Shown piece by piece: positions 8,882 to 18,634 of a stretch of 64,000 nt of DNA. The DNA is taken from positions 1,054,001-1,118,000 of the forward strand of contig NZ_CP045920.1 in assembly GCF_009660225.1 (NCBI RefSeq). Reading direction: 5' to 3'. How positions within the stretch are numbered: the stretch's first letter is position 1; the number at the start of each line of letters is the position of its first letter. Under the pieces are notes generated by a model, which saw only the letters and a list, made by a program, of their open reading frames with translations, was not told where the DNA came from and searched no databases. The translations under genes were made by a program, and so were the position numbers. The stretch is from Pseudactinotalea sp. HY158. GTDB taxonomy: Bacteria; Actinomycetota; Actinomycetes; Actinomycetales; Beutenbergiaceae.

Positions 8882-10171
8882 GTGCGCGCCGGCGTGCTCG
8901 AACTGGCCGGGTATCCAGTGACCGATCTCACGGAGACGTTCGCGACGCCCTCCTTCCTTCTCGATGTGGCCGATCTGCGGGCCCGCGCGGCCCGGTTCCG
9001 GGACGCGTTCGCGGCCGCGTTCGGCCGGCCGGTCGCGGTCTACTACGCGAGCAAGGCGTTCAGCTCCACGGCCGTGCTGCGCTGGGTCCACGCCGAGGGG
9101 CTGCGGGTCGACTGCGCCACCGGCGGGGAACTGGCCACGGCGCTCGCGGCCGGGATCCCCGGGGAGGACATCGGGCTGCACGGCAACAACAAGTCCGCGG
9201 GCGAGATCGCCACGGCGATCGGCGCCGGCGTCGGGCGGATCGTCATCGACTCGCTCCCCGAGATCGAGCTCGTGGCCCGCGTGGCCGCGGACCTGGGCGC
9301 GAGCGACGTGCCGGTCATGGTGCGGGTGACCACCGGTATCCATGCCGGCGGACACGAGTTCATCGCCACCGCCCACGAGGACCAGAAGTTCGGGCTCTCG
9401 CTCGCGACCGGCGCCGCCCGGGCCGCCCTCGACGCGATCGCCGCCTCGCCCGGGCTGCGGCTCGTCGGGCTCCATTCCCACATCGGTTCGCAGATCATGG
9501 GCTCCGGCGGGTTCGCCGAGGCCGCCCGCGCCGTGCTCGGCCTTCGCGCCGAGGCGGAGGCCGCCGGCATCGAGGTGCCGGAGATCGACCTCGGCGGCGG
9601 CTACGGCATCGCCTACCTTCCCGGGGAGGCGGACCTCGACCCGGCCGTCGTCGCGGCCGACCTGGCCGGTGCCGTCCGCGCGGAGTGCGCGGCGCTCGGG
9701 GCGAGTGTGCCCGAGATCTCGATCGAGCCCGGCCGGTCGATCGTGGGTCCCGCGATGGTCACCGTGTACACGGTGGGCACGGTCAAGCCCGTCACGACCG
9801 AGGACGGCTCGCAGCGGCTCTACGTCTCCGTCGACGGCGGCATGAGCGACAACATCCGCACCATCCTCTACGACGCCTCCTACACCGCGATGCTCGCGAA
9901 TCGCGTGGGCGGCGCCGAGACGGTGCGCGCCCGCGTCGTCGGAAAGCACTGCGAGAGCGGCGACATCGTGGTCGAGGAGGTGCAGCTCCCCGCCGACATC
10001 CGAGCTGGGGACCTCCTCGCCGTTCCCGCGACCGGCGCATACGGCCGGAGCCTCGCCTCGAACTACAACCTCGTGCCCCGGCCCGGCGTGGTCGCGCTCG
10101 GTGACGGCGAGCCGCGCGAGATCGTGCGCCGGGAGACCGTCGCCGACCTGCTCGCCCTCGATCTGGGCTGA
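8882..10171 (+). CDS. lysA: Diaminopimelate decarboxylase (last step of lysine synthesis)
   Basis: A PLP enzyme that decarboxylates meso-diaminopimelate to L-lysine in the cytosol. Seen: PLP-lysine motif VYYASKAF near the N-terminus, HIGSQI, the glycine-rich phosphate-binding DLGGGYGIAY, EPGRSIVGPA, and the C-terminal GKHCESGDIV and GAYGRSLASNYN. The annotated GTG at 8882 has GGGAG 5 nt upstream and gives 429 residues. In-frame codons continue upstream, without a stop, to 8777 and encode a segment resembling the usual LysA N-terminus. The only start-like site there is an ATC at 8813, 7 nt after AAGGGA. The true start may therefore be 8813. It opens the lysA-hom-thrC-thrB run; argS, often found just upstream, is absent. 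Confidence 0.93.
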   Translation: MRAGVLELAGYPVTDLTETFATPSFLLDVADLRARAARFRDAFAAAFGRPVAVYYASKAFSSTAVLRWVHAEGLRVDCATGGELATALAAGIPGEDIGLHGNNKSAGEIATAIGAGVGRIVIDSLPEIELVARVAADLGASDVPVMVRVTTGIHAGGHEFIATAHEDQKFGLSLATGAARAALDAIAASPGLRLVGLHSHIGSQIMGSGGFAEAARAVLGLRAEAEAAGIEVPEIDLGGGYGIAYLPGEADLDPAVVAADLAGAVRAECAALGASVPEISIEPGRSIVGPAMVTVYTVGTVKPVTTEDGSQRLYVSVDGGMSDNIRTILYDASYTAMLANRVGGAETVRARVVGKHCESGDIVVEEVQLPADIRAGDLLAVPATGAYGRSLASNYNLVPRPGVVALGDGEPREIVRRETVADLLALDLG

Positions 10172-10219
10172 GCCGGCCGGCCCGCTGAGACGCCGGTGCG
10201 GCGCCTCCGGGGATGCCCG

Positions 10220-10225
10220 TATCCT
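10220..10225 (+). promoter_or_regulatory. Candidate -10 of hom-thrC-thrB
   Basis: TATCCT lies in the 90-bp gap between lysA and hom, 36 nt before the hom ATG, which has its own GAGGAG ribosome site. No attenuator hairpin or amino-acid-rich leader peptide was found. Confidence 0.4.
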
Positions 10226-10261
10226 TGGGCGAGCCATCGCCCCATCGTCGCTGAGGAGATC

Positions 10262-11551
10262 ATGACCGCACAGCCCTCCCCATTGCGCTGCGTCGTGCTC
10301 GGTTGCGGAGTCGTCGGCACGGAGGTCGTGCGGCGCCTGCTGACCGACCGTGACGACCTGGCCGCCCGCGCCGGCACCGCGATCGAGCTCACGGGTATCG
10401 GCGTGCGCAATCCCGATGCGATGCGTGATCCCGTCGTTCCGGTCGAACTCCTCAGCTCCGACCTCGAGGCGCTCGTGGACTCCGCCGACCTCGTGGTCGA
10501 GCTCATGGGCGGCATCGACCCGGCCCGTGCCCTCATCCAGCGCGCGTTCGAGGCCGGGGCGAGCGTCGTCACGGCGAATAAGGCGCTGCTGGCCAGCCAC
10601 GGTCCCGCGCTGCACGAGGCCGCCGACGCCGCCCACGCGAGCCTGCTCTACGAGGCGGCCGTCGCCGGCGCCGTGCCCGTCGTGCGCGGGATCCGCGAAT
10701 CCCTCGTCGGCGACCGGATCCAACGCGTCATCGGCATCGTCAACGGCACCACGAACTACATCCTCGACCAGATGACCACGACCGGCCTCGACTTCCAGAC
10801 CGCCCTCACCCGCGCCCAGGAACTGGGATACGCCGAGGCCGATCCGAGCGCCGACGTCGACGGCCTCGACGCCGGCGCGAAGGCCGCGATCCTCGCCTCG
10901 CTCGCGTTCCACACCCGCGTGAGCGCCGAGGACGTGCCCACCGAGGGCATCCGCTCGGTCACGGCCGCCGACATCAACGCCGCCGCCGCCACCGGCGATG
11001 TGATCAAGCTCCTCGCGATCGCGGAGATGGTCGACGACGGCATCGCCGTGCGGGTCCATCCCGCCCTCGTGCCACTCGACCACCCCCTCGCCGGCGTGCG
11101 CGGGGCGTACAACGCCGTCTTCATCGAGGCCGAATCCTCCGGCACCCTCATGTTCTACGGGCAGGGGGCGGGCGGGGCGCCGACGTCGGCCGCGGTGCTC
11201 GGAGACATCGTCGACGCCGCCCGGTCGGCCGTCGGGGGCGGGCGCGCACCGGCCGAGTCGAACTACCTGGGGGCGCGGATCGTCGAGCCGGGCCTCGTGC
11301 CGACCCGCTACCTCATCCGGCTCGAGGTGGTCGACCGTCCGGGCGTTCTCGCCGAGATCGCCACCGTCGTCTCGGAGCACGATGTCTCGATCGAGACGGT
11401 GCGGCAGACCTCGATCGCCCAGGACCGCTCCGAACTGGCCATCGTCACCCACCAGGCGGAGCAGGCTCTCCTGGACGCGACGATGGCGACCTTCGCTACG
11501 TTGGAACCAGTGACGCGGATCATCTCGATCCTGCGCGTGGAAGGACACTGA
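10262..11551 (+). CDS. hom: Homoserine dehydrogenase
   Basis: A 429-residue enzyme that reduces aspartate semialdehyde to homoserine with NAD(P)H, the branch to threonine and methionine. Seen: N-terminal Rossmann motif [14 protein letters not shown] (about 12-25), substrate-binding [11 protein letters not shown] and [20 protein letters not shown] with the catalytic Asp/Lys pair, and a C-terminal ACT domain (about 350-425; [19 protein letters not shown]), which in actinobacteria gives threonine feedback inhibition. The ATG at 10262 is 6 nt after GAGGAG. Its TGA overlaps the thrC ATG by one base (TGATG). Confidence 0.96.
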   Translation: MTAQPSPLRCVVLGCGVVGTEVVRRLLTDRDDLAARAGTAIELTGIGVRNPDAMRDPVVPVELLSSDLEALVDSADLVVELMGGIDPARALIQRAFEAGASVVTANKALLASHGPALHEAADAAHASLLYEAAVAGAVPVVRGIRESLVGDRIQRVIGIVNGTTNYILDQMTTTGLDFQTALTRAQELGYAEADPSADVDGLDAGAKAAILASLAFHTRVSAEDVPTEGIRSVTAADINAAAATGDVIKLLAIAEMVDDGIAVRVHPALVPLDHPLAGVRGAYNAVFIEAESSGTLMFYGQGAGGAPTSAAVLGDIVDAARSAVGGGRAPAESNYLGARIVEPGLVPTRYLIRLEVVDRPGVLAEIATVVSEHDVSIETVRQTSIAQDRSELAIVTHQAEQALLDATMATFATLEPVTRIISILRVEGH

Positions 11552-12609
11552 TGGCCACTCTCTGGCGCGGACTCATCGCCGAATACTCCGATCGGCTCCC
11601 GATCACGGACGCCGACACCGTCGTGTCGCTGGGGGAGGGCGGCACACCGCTGGTCTCGGCCCCGCACCTGTCGGAGCGCACGGGGGCGACCGTGTACCTC
11701 AAGGTCGACGGCGCCAATCCCACCGGGTCCTTCAAGGACCGGGGCATGACCATGGCGATGAGCAAGGTGGCCGGCACGGACACCGAGCTCGTCGTGTGCG
11801 CCTCGACGGGGAACACCTCGGCGTCGGCCGCCGCCTACGCCACCCGCGCGGGCCTCGGCTGCGCCGTGATCCTGCCTGCGGGCAAGATCGCCGCCGGCAA
11901 GCTCGCCCAGGCGATCGTGCACGGGGCCCGGCTCATCGCCGTCGACGGGAACTTCGACGACTGCCTGCGGATCGTGCGCGAGCTCGCCGACGCCTACCCC
12001 GTGGCACTGGTCAACTCGGTCAACCCCTACCGGCTGCAGGGCCAGAAGACCGCGGCGTTCGAGATCGTCGACGCGCTCGGTGACGCCCCGGATCTGCACG
12101 TGCTGCCCGTGGGCAACGCCGGCAACATCTCCGCCTACTGGATGGGCTACCGCGAATACCACGCCGACGGCGTCTCCTCGAAGCTGCCGGCGATGTGGGG
12201 CGTGCAGGCCGAGGGGGCGGCTCCGCTCGTCAAGGGGGCCCCGGTCGAGTTCCCGGAGACGGTCGCGACCGCGATCCGCATCGGCAACCCGGCCTCCTGG
12301 TCGCTCGCCGTGGCCGCGCGGGACGAGTCCGGGGGACGTATCGACGCCGTCACGGATGCCGAGATCCTCTCCGCGCAGGCGTTCATCGCCGCCGAGGTCG
12401 GCGTGTTCGTCGAGCCCGCCTCGGCGGCGAGCGTGGCCGGGCTGCTGCAGCGGGCGGAACGCGGGGAGGTCCCCGCGGGTGCCACGATCGTGTGCACGGT
12501 CACCGGCAACGGTCTCAAGGACACGGCGACGGCGCTCGGCGGCCGCGACCTGGAGCCGCAGGTCATCGGCGCCACCACGGCGGACGCCGTCCGCGCGCTC
12601 GAACTCTGA
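11551..12609 (+). CDS. thrC: Threonine synthase
   Basis: A 352-residue PLP enzyme converting O-phosphohomoserine to threonine. Seen: PLP-lysine motif [11 protein letters not shown], the phosphate cup [14 protein letters not shown], the [12 protein letters not shown] segment, the catalytic-loop [12 protein letters not shown] and the C-terminal [11 protein letters not shown]. This is the short, class-2 type without the long N-terminal extension. It is coupled to hom upstream and thrB downstream by TGATG overlaps at both ends, so the three products are likely made in step. Confidence 0.97.
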   Translation: MATLWRGLIAEYSDRLPITDADTVVSLGEGGTPLVSAPHLSERTGATVYLKVDGANPTGSFKDRGMTMAMSKVAGTDTELVVCASTGNTSASAAAYATRAGLGCAVILPAGKIAAGKLAQAIVHGARLIAVDGNFDDCLRIVRELADAYPVALVNSVNPYRLQGQKTAAFEIVDALGDAPDLHVLPVGNAGNISAYWMGYREYHADGVSSKLPAMWGVQAEGAAPLVKGAPVEFPETVATAIRIGNPASWSLAVAARDESGGRIDAVTDAEILSAQAFIAAEVGVFVEPASAASVAGLLQRAERGEVPAGATIVCTVTGNGLKDTATALGGRDLEPQVIGATTADAVRALEL

Positions 12610-13502
12610 TGCGGCTCACCGGCGATCGCGCCCGGGTGCGGGTGCCCGCCACGAGCGCGAACCTCGGGCCGGGCTTCGACTCCTTCGGCCTCGCGCTCGA
12701 CCTGTGGGACGACGTGCGGGTGCGGGCGGTGACCGGCGCGAGCAGCGCGTCGGTCACGGGGGAGGGGGCGGGCGTCGTCCCCACCGACGGCGACCACCTG
12801 GTGCTGCGCGCGCTGCGCGCGGCGCTCGACTACGTCGACGCGCCCCAGGCCGGTCTCGTGCTCGAGTGTCACAATCGCATCCCGCACGGCCGCGGCCTCG
12901 GTTCGAGCGCGGCTGCCACGATCGCCGGTCTCGTGCTCGCACGCGGCCTCATCAGCGACCCGGAGGCGTTGGACGACGCGGCCCTGCTCACGCTCGCGAC
13001 GGAGTTCGAGGGTCATGCCGACAACGCGGCACCGGCCCTGCACGGGGGCGCCACCATCGCGTTCGTCGAGGACGGCGTCGCCCGGGCCGCACGGATCGAG
13101 GGCGCGGCCTCGTTGCGCCCGGTCGTGCTCGTGCCGTCGCGCCGACTGGCCACCCGGCGTGCCCGCGGAGCGCTCCCGGATCAGGTGCCGCACGCCGATG
13201 CCGCGTTCACGGCGGCCCGGGCGGGCCTGCTCGCGCTCGCCCTCGGCGGCCGGCACGACCTGCTGTTCACGGCGACGCAGGACCGGCTCCACCAGCACTA
13301 TCGCCGGGACGTCATGCCCGCCACCCTCGCGCTGCTCGAGCGGCTCCGGGCCGCGGGGTCGGCCGCAGTGGTCTCCGGGGCCGGACCGAGCATCGTCGTG
13401 CTCGACGGGTTCACCGCCGAGGCGCGCTCGATGGTGGACCCGGACTGGCAGGTGCACCCGATCGCCGTCGCCTCGAGTGGGGCGGTGGCGGGCTCCGAGT
13501 GA
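12609..13502 (+). CDS. thrB: Homoserine kinase
   Basis: A 297-residue GHMP-superfamily kinase that phosphorylates homoserine, providing the ThrC substrate. Seen: GHMP motif 1 VPATSANLGPGFDSFGLALD at the N-terminus, motif 2 (ATP loop) HGRGLGSSAAA (about 97-107), the Asp-containing EGHADNAAPALHGG, and motif 3 SGAGPSIVVLDG near the C-terminus. The start overlaps thrC by one base. It is the last gene of the threonine operon; 230 bp separate it from rho, with no strong terminator visible. Confidence 0.96.
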   Translation: MRLTGDRARVRVPATSANLGPGFDSFGLALDLWDDVRVRAVTGASSASVTGEGAGVVPTDGDHLVLRALRAALDYVDAPQAGLVLECHNRIPHGRGLGSSAAATIAGLVLARGLISDPEALDDAALLTLATEFEGHADNAAPALHGGATIAFVEDGVARAARIEGAASLRPVVLVPSRRLATRRARGALPDQVPHADAAFTAARAGLLALALGGRHDLLFTATQDRLHQHYRRDVMPATLALLERLRAAGSAAVVSGAGPSIVVLDGFTAEARSMVDPDWQVHPIAVASSGAVAGSE

Positions 13503-13572
13503 GCCCGCGCCCCGTCCGTCGGGCCGCGGATACGGACCTCGGGGGAGGGCGCCGGATCCCGCTCGGCTGCGC

Positions 13573-13578
13573 TAGTGT
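13573..13578 (+). promoter_or_regulatory. Possible -10 for rho
   Basis: TAGTGT lies 154 nt before the rho GTG and would leave a long 5' leader. rho genes are commonly autoregulated through their leaders. Nothing else in the 13503-13732 gap is recognisable except the short leader frame described separately. Confidence 0.3.
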
Positions 13579-13677
13579 TGTGCCCGTCGCCCTCCGGTCA
13601 CCGTCGGAGCGAGTGCGCGTGCGCACCCACCCGGGCGACGATCCAGCCCGGAATGGTTTCTTACCCTCGGGCCTCCC

Positions 13678-13740
13678 ATGACAATCGAGCCATTCTTCCT
13701 TTCGGAGCCGGCTCGGATCGAGAAGGACTCTCGTGACTGA
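13678..13740 (+). other. Possible 20-codon rho leader peptide frame
   Basis: An ATG at 13678 opens a 20-codon frame (MTIEPFFLSEP...) ending at a TGA that overlaps the rho start by 8 nt in another frame. Its third positions are less GC-rich than in the neighbouring genes and its ribosome site is weak. Enterobacterial rho has a leader peptide (rhoL), but no sequence relation is claimed. Confidence 0.25.
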
Positions 13741-15859
13741 ATCCAAGGACCAGGCATCCACCGCTGCGTTGTCGGCAATGAAGCTGGCGCAGCTGCAGGC
13801 GATCGCCGGGCAGCTCGGCCTCAAGGGCATCTCCCGGCTGCGTAAGGGCGAATTGATCGAGGCGATCCGGGCCGGCGCCGCGACCCAGCCGGCTCGAGCG
13901 ACTCAGCCGGCTCAGCCGGCCCAAGCGGCCCAGCCGGCCCAAGCGGCCCAGTCGGCTCCGTCAGCTCAGTCGGCTCCCTCGGCCGGGGACGAGCCGAGCC
14001 GGCCGACCGGCGAGGCCCGGCCCGCGTCGGCGGCCCGGACGTCCGGCCAGCGTGCCGCGGGGAGCTCGCGTCGGGCGGCGACGAGCCGCGGGCGCGGGCG
14101 CACCAAGCCGGTCGGCGGGGCCGGCCACGAGGCGCCGACGCTCGACGTGCTGGCAGAGATCGGCGGCGACCGCGCGGCCGAGTCCGCTCCCCGGCCGGCC
14201 GAGCAGCCGGATCGAGCACAGGCCGCCGAGCGGGCCGAGCCGGCCTCGCGAACCCAGCCGGCCGAGCCGGCCGCTCGAACCAAGCCGGCCGAGCGGACCG
14301 AGCGGGCCGAGCGGGCCGAGCGGACCGAGCAAACACAGTCGCGTCCGCAGGCCCAGCGGTCCGCCGCCACCGGGGGCGAGGCCCCGTCGAGACGGGCCGG
14401 TGCCGGGCCCGGTGCCGGGGACGGCACCGGCAACGGCGGGCGCGCCCGTCAGCAGCAGGCCCGGCAGGCGACTCAGCAGCCGTCCCGCTCCGGCCGCGGA
14501 CCGGAGGAGGCGCTCGCCTCCCTCGACGACATCATCCACTTCCCCGACCCGCAGGACCGCGAGGCGGATTCGCCGCGATCGGCCGGATCCGACGCGGACG
14601 CCGACGGCGATCGCGCCGGGCGCCGGCGGCGGGGTCGGGACCGCGGCCGCGATCGCAAGCGCCGCACGCCCGCGCGCGAGACCTCGGCCTACGAGGAGGA
14701 CGACATCCACGAGGACGACGTGCTCGTGCCCGTGGCCGGCATCCTCGACGTGCTCGACAACTACGCCTTCGTGCGCACGACGGGCTACCAGCCCGGAACC
14801 TCCGACGTGTACGTCAACCTCGGCCAGGTGCGCAAGTCCGGCCTGCGTCGCGGCGACGCGATCACCGGTGCCGTGCGCCAGCCGCGGGAGGGCGAGAGCA
14901 ACCACCGGCAGAAGTTCAATGCGCTCGTGCGGCTCGACTCGATCAACGGCATCGCCGTCGAGGAGACCACCGCGCGCCCGGAGTTCGCCGACCTCACCCC
15001 CGTGTACCCGCAGCGACGGCTGCCGCTCGGCAGCGGTGCGCTCGGGCCGCGCATCATCGATCTCGTGGCCCCGCTCGGACTGGGCCAGCGCGCGCTCATC
15101 CACGCACCGACGGCCTCCGGACGCTCGACGCTGCTCGGGCAGCTCGCCGCCACGATCGCCGACGCCTCCCCGCAGGCCCATCTCATGATGGTGCTGCTCG
15201 ACGAGCGACCCGAGGACGTGACGATCATGGAGCGGGCGGTCCGCGGCGAGGTCGTCGCCTCGACGTTCGACCGGCCCGCGACCGACCACACGACCGTCGC
15301 CGAGCTCGCCGTCGAGCGGGCCAAGCGGCTCGTGGAGATGGGGCAGGACGTCGTGCTCCTGCTCGACTCGCTCACCGCCCTGACCCGCGCCTACCACGCC
15401 GCGGCCCATTCGAGCCGGTCCGGCGCCGGCCTCGACACGAATGCGGCGCACCTGGCCAAGAAGTTCTTCGGGGCGGCCCGCACGGTGGAGAACGCCGGCT
15501 CGCTCACGATGATCGCCACCTTGACCACGGGCGGCACCGAACTCGACGACCAGATCGCCGAGGCGTTCACGGGCACCGCGACCGCCGAGATCACGCTCGA
15601 CGCGGACCTCGTGGCGGCGGGGCACCTCCCGGCGATCGACGTGCGCGCCTCGGCCACCCGACGCGAGGACGAGCTTTTCGACCTCGACGACCTCGCCCAC
15701 CGGCAGGTGTTGCGGCGGATGCTCGCGGACCGTACGCCCGAGTCGGGTCTCGACTGGCTGGCCGAGTCGCTCGGCCAGGCCACGAACGAGGGCTTCCTCG
15801 GCTCGATCCGGGTCACCCCGGCGGAGAAGGCCGCGCTGCGCCGGTCGTTGTCCCGCTGA
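13733..15859 (+). CDS. rho: Transcription termination factor Rho, with long N-terminal insertion and altered Walker A
   Basis: A 708-residue Rho, the RNA-dependent ATPase that releases RNA polymerase. Seen: an N-terminal SAP-like helix pair (about 15-45, [28 protein letters not shown]), a disordered Ala/Pro/Glu/Arg insertion (about 50-315) built on tandem repeats, the RNA-binding cold-shock fold (about 325-400; [19 protein letters not shown]) and the RecA-like motor (about 430-700). The motor keeps [24 protein letters not shown] and the SATRRE arginine finger. The P-loop, however, reads APTASGRST: the invariant lysine is Arg464. Two other usual RNA/ATP-contact residues also differ (A549 for the Arg of SITRLAR, T613 for the Lys of FKGTG). 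Actinobacterial Rho often has the insertion; the P-loop change is odd. GTG start; TGATG coupling to prfA. Confidence 0.93.
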   Translation: MTESKDQASTAALSAMKLAQLQAIAGQLGLKGISRLRKGELIEAIRAGAATQPARATQPAQPAQAAQPAQAAQSAPSAQSAPSAGDEPSRPTGEARPASAARTSGQRAAGSSRRAATSRGRGRTKPVGGAGHEAPTLDVLAEIGGDRAAESAPRPAEQPDRAQAAERAEPASRTQPAEPAARTKPAERTERAERAERTEQTQSRPQAQRSAATGGEAPSRRAGAGPGAGDGTGNGGRARQQQARQATQQPSRSGRGPEEALASLDDIIHFPDPQDREADSPRSAGSDADADGDRAGRRRRGRDRGRDRKRRTPARETSAYEEDDIHEDDVLVPVAGILDVLDNYAFVRTTGYQPGTSDVYVNLGQVRKSGLRRGDAITGAVRQPREGESNHRQKFNALVRLDSINGIAVEETTARPEFADLTPVYPQRRLPLGSGALGPRIIDLVAPLGLGQRALIHAPTASGRSTLLGQLAATIADASPQAHLMMVLLDERPEDVTIMERAVRGEVVASTFDRPATDHTTVAELAVERAKRLVEMGQDVVLLLDSLTALTRAYHAAAHSSRSGAGLDTNAAHLAKKFFGAARTVENAGSLTMIATLTTGGTELDDQIAEAFTGTATAEITLDADLVAAGHLPAIDVRASATRREDELFDLDDLAHRQVLRRMLADRTPESGLDWLAESLGQATNEGFLGSIRVTPAEKAALRRSLSR

Positions 15860-16962
15860 TGGCCGCGGGTAACGAGTTCGTCGTCGTCGAGCCGATCCTC
15901 GCCGAACACGCCGACATCGAGGCGGCCCTGGCCGACCCGGCGGTGCATTCCGATCAGGCGCGGGCCCGCACGCTCGGGCGTCGGTATGCCGAACTCGGCC
16001 GGATCGTGCGGGCCTACCGCACGTGGGAGTCGGCGCACGCCGATGCGGCGGACGCCGCGGACCTCGCCCAGGACGATCCGGACTTCGCGGCCGAGCTGCC
16101 TGCGCTGCAGGCGGCGGAGGCCGCCGCCGCCGAGGACCTGCGCACCGTGCTCATCCCGCGCGACCCGGACGACTCCCGCGACGTGATCCTCCAGGTCAAG
16201 GCGGGTGAGGGCGGGGAGGAGTCCGCCCTGTTCGCCGGCGACCTCGTGCGGATGTACCTGCGGTACGCCGAACGCAGGGGCTGGTCCTCGCAGATCCTCG
16301 ACGCCGCCGAGTCCGACCTCGGCGGCTACAAGGACGTGTCGATCGCGATCAAGGCCGGCTCGATCACCGATCCGAGCGAGGGGGTGTGGGCCCACCTGAA
16401 GTACGAGGGCGGCGTGCACCGGGTCCAACGGGTGCCCGTGACCGAGTCCCAGGGGCGGATCCACACCTCCGCGGCGGGCGTGCTCGTGCTGCCCGAGGTC
16501 GAGGAGGCCGGCGAGATCGACATCGAGGCGAACGACCTGCGCATCGACGTCTACCGCTCCTCCGGCCCCGGCGGTCAGAGCGTCAACACGACCGACTCGG
16601 CCGTGCGGATCACCCACGTGCCCACCGGGATCGTCGTCTCGATGCAGAACGAGAAGTCGCAGATCCAGAACCGCGAGGCCGCGATGCGGGTGCTGCGGGC
16701 CCGGCTGCACGCCGCGCGCCAGGAGGAACTGGACGCCGAGGCCTCCGCGGCGCGACGCTCCCAGGTGCGCACCGTCGACCGCTCCGAGCGGATCCGCACG
16801 TACAACTTCCCGGAGAACCGCATCTCCGATCACCGCACCGGCTACAAGGCGTACAACCTCGACCACGCCCTCGACGGGGACCTCGACCCCGTCGTGACCT
16901 CGGCCATCGAGATGGACGAGGCGGAGCGACTCGCCCACGCGAGCGACGCGCTCGGGACGTGA
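15859..16962 (+). CDS. prfA: Peptide chain release factor 1
   Basis: A 367-residue class-I release factor that recognises UAA and UAG and triggers peptidyl-tRNA hydrolysis. Seen: the PVT tripeptide (193-195) that defines RF1 as opposed to RF2, and the catalytic GGQ (238-240) in [17 protein letters not shown], which PrmC methylates. The C-terminal [19 protein letters not shown] is also typical. The ATG overlaps the rho stop by one base, and the gene ends in a GTGA overlap with prmC. The placement with its own modifying enzyme is conserved across actinobacteria. Confidence 0.98.
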   Translation: MAAGNEFVVVEPILAEHADIEAALADPAVHSDQARARTLGRRYAELGRIVRAYRTWESAHADAADAADLAQDDPDFAAELPALQAAEAAAAEDLRTVLIPRDPDDSRDVILQVKAGEGGEESALFAGDLVRMYLRYAERRGWSSQILDAAESDLGGYKDVSIAIKAGSITDPSEGVWAHLKYEGGVHRVQRVPVTESQGRIHTSAAGVLVLPEVEEAGEIDIEANDLRIDVYRSSGPGGQSVNTTDSAVRITHVPTGIVVSMQNEKSQIQNREAAMRVLRARLHAARQEELDAEASAARRSQVRTVDRSERIRTYNFPENRISDHRTGYKAYNLDHALDGDLDPVVTSAIEMDEAERLAHASDALGT

Positions 16963-17864
16963 CGTCCGACCTGCCCGCGCTCGTGCGGGCCGCGGCCGCC
17001 GTGCTCGCGGACGCCGGGGTCGCCTCCCCGCGCCCCGATGCCGAGACCCTCGCCGCCCACGTCCTGGGCGTCGACCGGCTCAACCTCATCCTCCCCCCAC
17101 CGGTGCCGCCGGGGTTTGCTGGTGCCTACGCCGAGCTCGTCGATCGTCGGCGCCGCCGCGAGCCGCTCCAGCACCTGACCGGCCGGGTGACCTTCCGCTA
17201 CCTCGACCTGCTCGTGCGCCCCGGGGTGTTCGTGCCCCGGCCCGAGACCGAGGTCGTGGCCCAGGTCGCCATCGACGCCGCCCGCGGGGTCGCCCGCCCG
17301 CTCGTGGTCGACCTGTGCACGGGCGCCGGCGGGCTCGCGCTCGCCGTCGCGACGGAGGTTCCCGCATCGCGCGTCTGGGCGATCGACCGGAGCCGGGAGG
17401 CGGTCCGATTGACGACGACGAACGCGGCCCGCGTCGGCGCCTCGCCGTCCGTCGTGGTCGGCGACGTGCGCGACCCCACGCTCCTGGGCGAGTTGACCGG
17501 CCGGGTGGACGTCGTCGTCTCCAATCCGCCGTACATCCCCCCGGACGCGGTGCCGGTGGATCCGGAGGTGCGCGACCACGACCCCGAACTCGCGCTCTAC
17601 GGGGGAGGCCCGGACGGCCTCGCGGTGCCCGGCGCCGTCATCGCGGCCGCCGCGCGGCTGCTGCGGCCGGGGGGACTGCTCGTCATGGAACACGCCGACG
17701 TGCAGGGCCCCCGGACCCGGCGACTCGCCGCCGCCGGCGGCGCCTTCACCGGCGTGCACACCCGGCCCGACCTCACCGGGCGCGACCGGATGCTCGTGGC
17801 GACGCGGGCCGGAACCGGCTGCCGGGGTGAGACGGGAGCCGCCGACGGCGTGGGAGACTACTGA
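16959..17864 (+). CDS. prmC: Release factor glutamine methyltransferase
   Basis: A 301-residue SAM-dependent enzyme that N5-methylates the Gln of the GGQ motif in release factors. Seen: an N-terminal helical domain (about 1-85), the linker [24 protein letters not shown]-binding motif [16 protein letters not shown] (about 118-133), and the catalytic NPPY in [14 protein letters not shown] (about 187-200). The GTG start at 16959 overlaps the prfA stop by 4 nt. The Gly-rich C-terminal tail after about 285 is not conserved in the family as I know it. Confidence 0.96.
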   Translation: MTSDLPALVRAAAAVLADAGVASPRPDAETLAAHVLGVDRLNLILPPPVPPGFAGAYAELVDRRRRREPLQHLTGRVTFRYLDLLVRPGVFVPRPETEVVAQVAIDAARGVARPLVVDLCTGAGGLALAVATEVPASRVWAIDRSREAVRLTTTNAARVGASPSVVVGDVRDPTLLGELTGRVDVVVSNPPYIPPDAVPVDPEVRDHDPELALYGGGPDGLAVPGAVIAAAARLLRPGGLLVMEHADVQGPRTRRLAAAGGAFTGVHTRPDLTGRDRMLVATRAGTGCRGETGAADGVGDY

Positions 17865-17866
17865 CC

Positions 17867-18634
17867 GTGAGCGAACTGCGTGACTGCACGGATCCCGCGA
17901 CCTGGTGGCCGCATCTGGACGAGGCCACCCGCGCCCTGGCCGGCGGCGGCCTGGCCGTCATACCCACGGACACGGTCTACGGGATCGCGGCCGACGCCTT
18001 CACCCCCGCGGCGGTGAGCCGGCTGCTCGCGGCGAAGGGGCGGGGCCGGAACATGCCGCCGCCGGTGCTCATCGGCGACGTGCGCACGATGGACGGCCTG
18101 GCGACCGACGTTCCCGCCGCGGCCCGTGCGCTGGCCGAGAAGTTCTGGCCCGGCCCGCTCACCCTCATCCTCAGCGCCCAGCCCTCCCTCGTCTGGGACC
18201 TCGGGGAGACGGAGGGCACCGTCGCCCTGCGGGTACCCGATCACGAGTTCGCGCTCGCCCTGCTGCGGCGCACCGGCCCGCTGGCCGTCTCGAGCGCGAA
18301 CAAGTCCGGTCGCGCCGCGGCGCGGACGGCCGCCGCCGCGCGGGCCCAGCTGGGCGGGTCCGTGCGGGTCTACCTCGACGGCGGACCCGTGAGCGGCGGG
18401 GTGCCCTCGACGATCGTCGACGCGAGCACCGGCGTGCTGCGGATCGTGCGCGAGGGGGCCCTGAGCGTCGCCGAGCTGGCCGCCGTCGCCCCGGAGCTCG
18501 CCGCCGGCGACCAGGACTCGGCCACGGCGGGCGAGCCGGCGCCGCCGGAGCCCGAGGCGCCCGCCGTCCTGGCCGGGAGCGACCCGCCGCCGGATCTGAT
18601 CGGGGCGCCTGCCGAGCAGGACGAGCCTGCGTGA
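17867..18634 (+). CDS. tsaC: L-threonylcarbamoyladenylate synthase (Sua5/YciO/YrdC family)
   Basis: Makes threonylcarbamoyl-AMP from threonine, bicarbonate and ATP, the first step of the universal t6A37 tRNA modification. Seen: a YrdC fold spanning about 15-205 with VIPTDTVYGIAADA, the KGRGRNMPPPVLIG nucleotide/threonine site, KFWPGPLTLIL, VALRVPDHEFA and VSSANKSGRAA. The 255-residue product ends in an acidic Pro/Glu/Ala tail of about 40 residues and lacks the Sua5 C-terminal domain. GTG start 2 nt after the prmC stop; a GTGA overlap couples it to wecA. Confidence 0.94.
   Translation: MSELRDCTDPATWWPHLDEATRALAGGGLAVIPTDTVYGIAADAFTPAAVSRLLAAKGRGRNMPPPVLIGDVRTMDGLATDVPAAARALAEKFWPGPLTLILSAQPSLVWDLGETEGTVALRVPDHEFALALLRRTGPLAVSSANKSGRAAARTAAAARAQLGGSVRVYLDGGPVSGGVPSTIVDASTGVLRIVREGALSVAELAAVAPELAAGDQDSATAGEPAPPEPEAPAVLAGSDPPPDLIGAPAEQDEPA

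Noticed and set aside
13870-14680. Insertion in Rho as an intein or mobile element
   Set aside because: It lacks intein splice-junction residues and nuclease motifs and has simple repeat composition; disordered insertions are usual in actinobacterial Rho.
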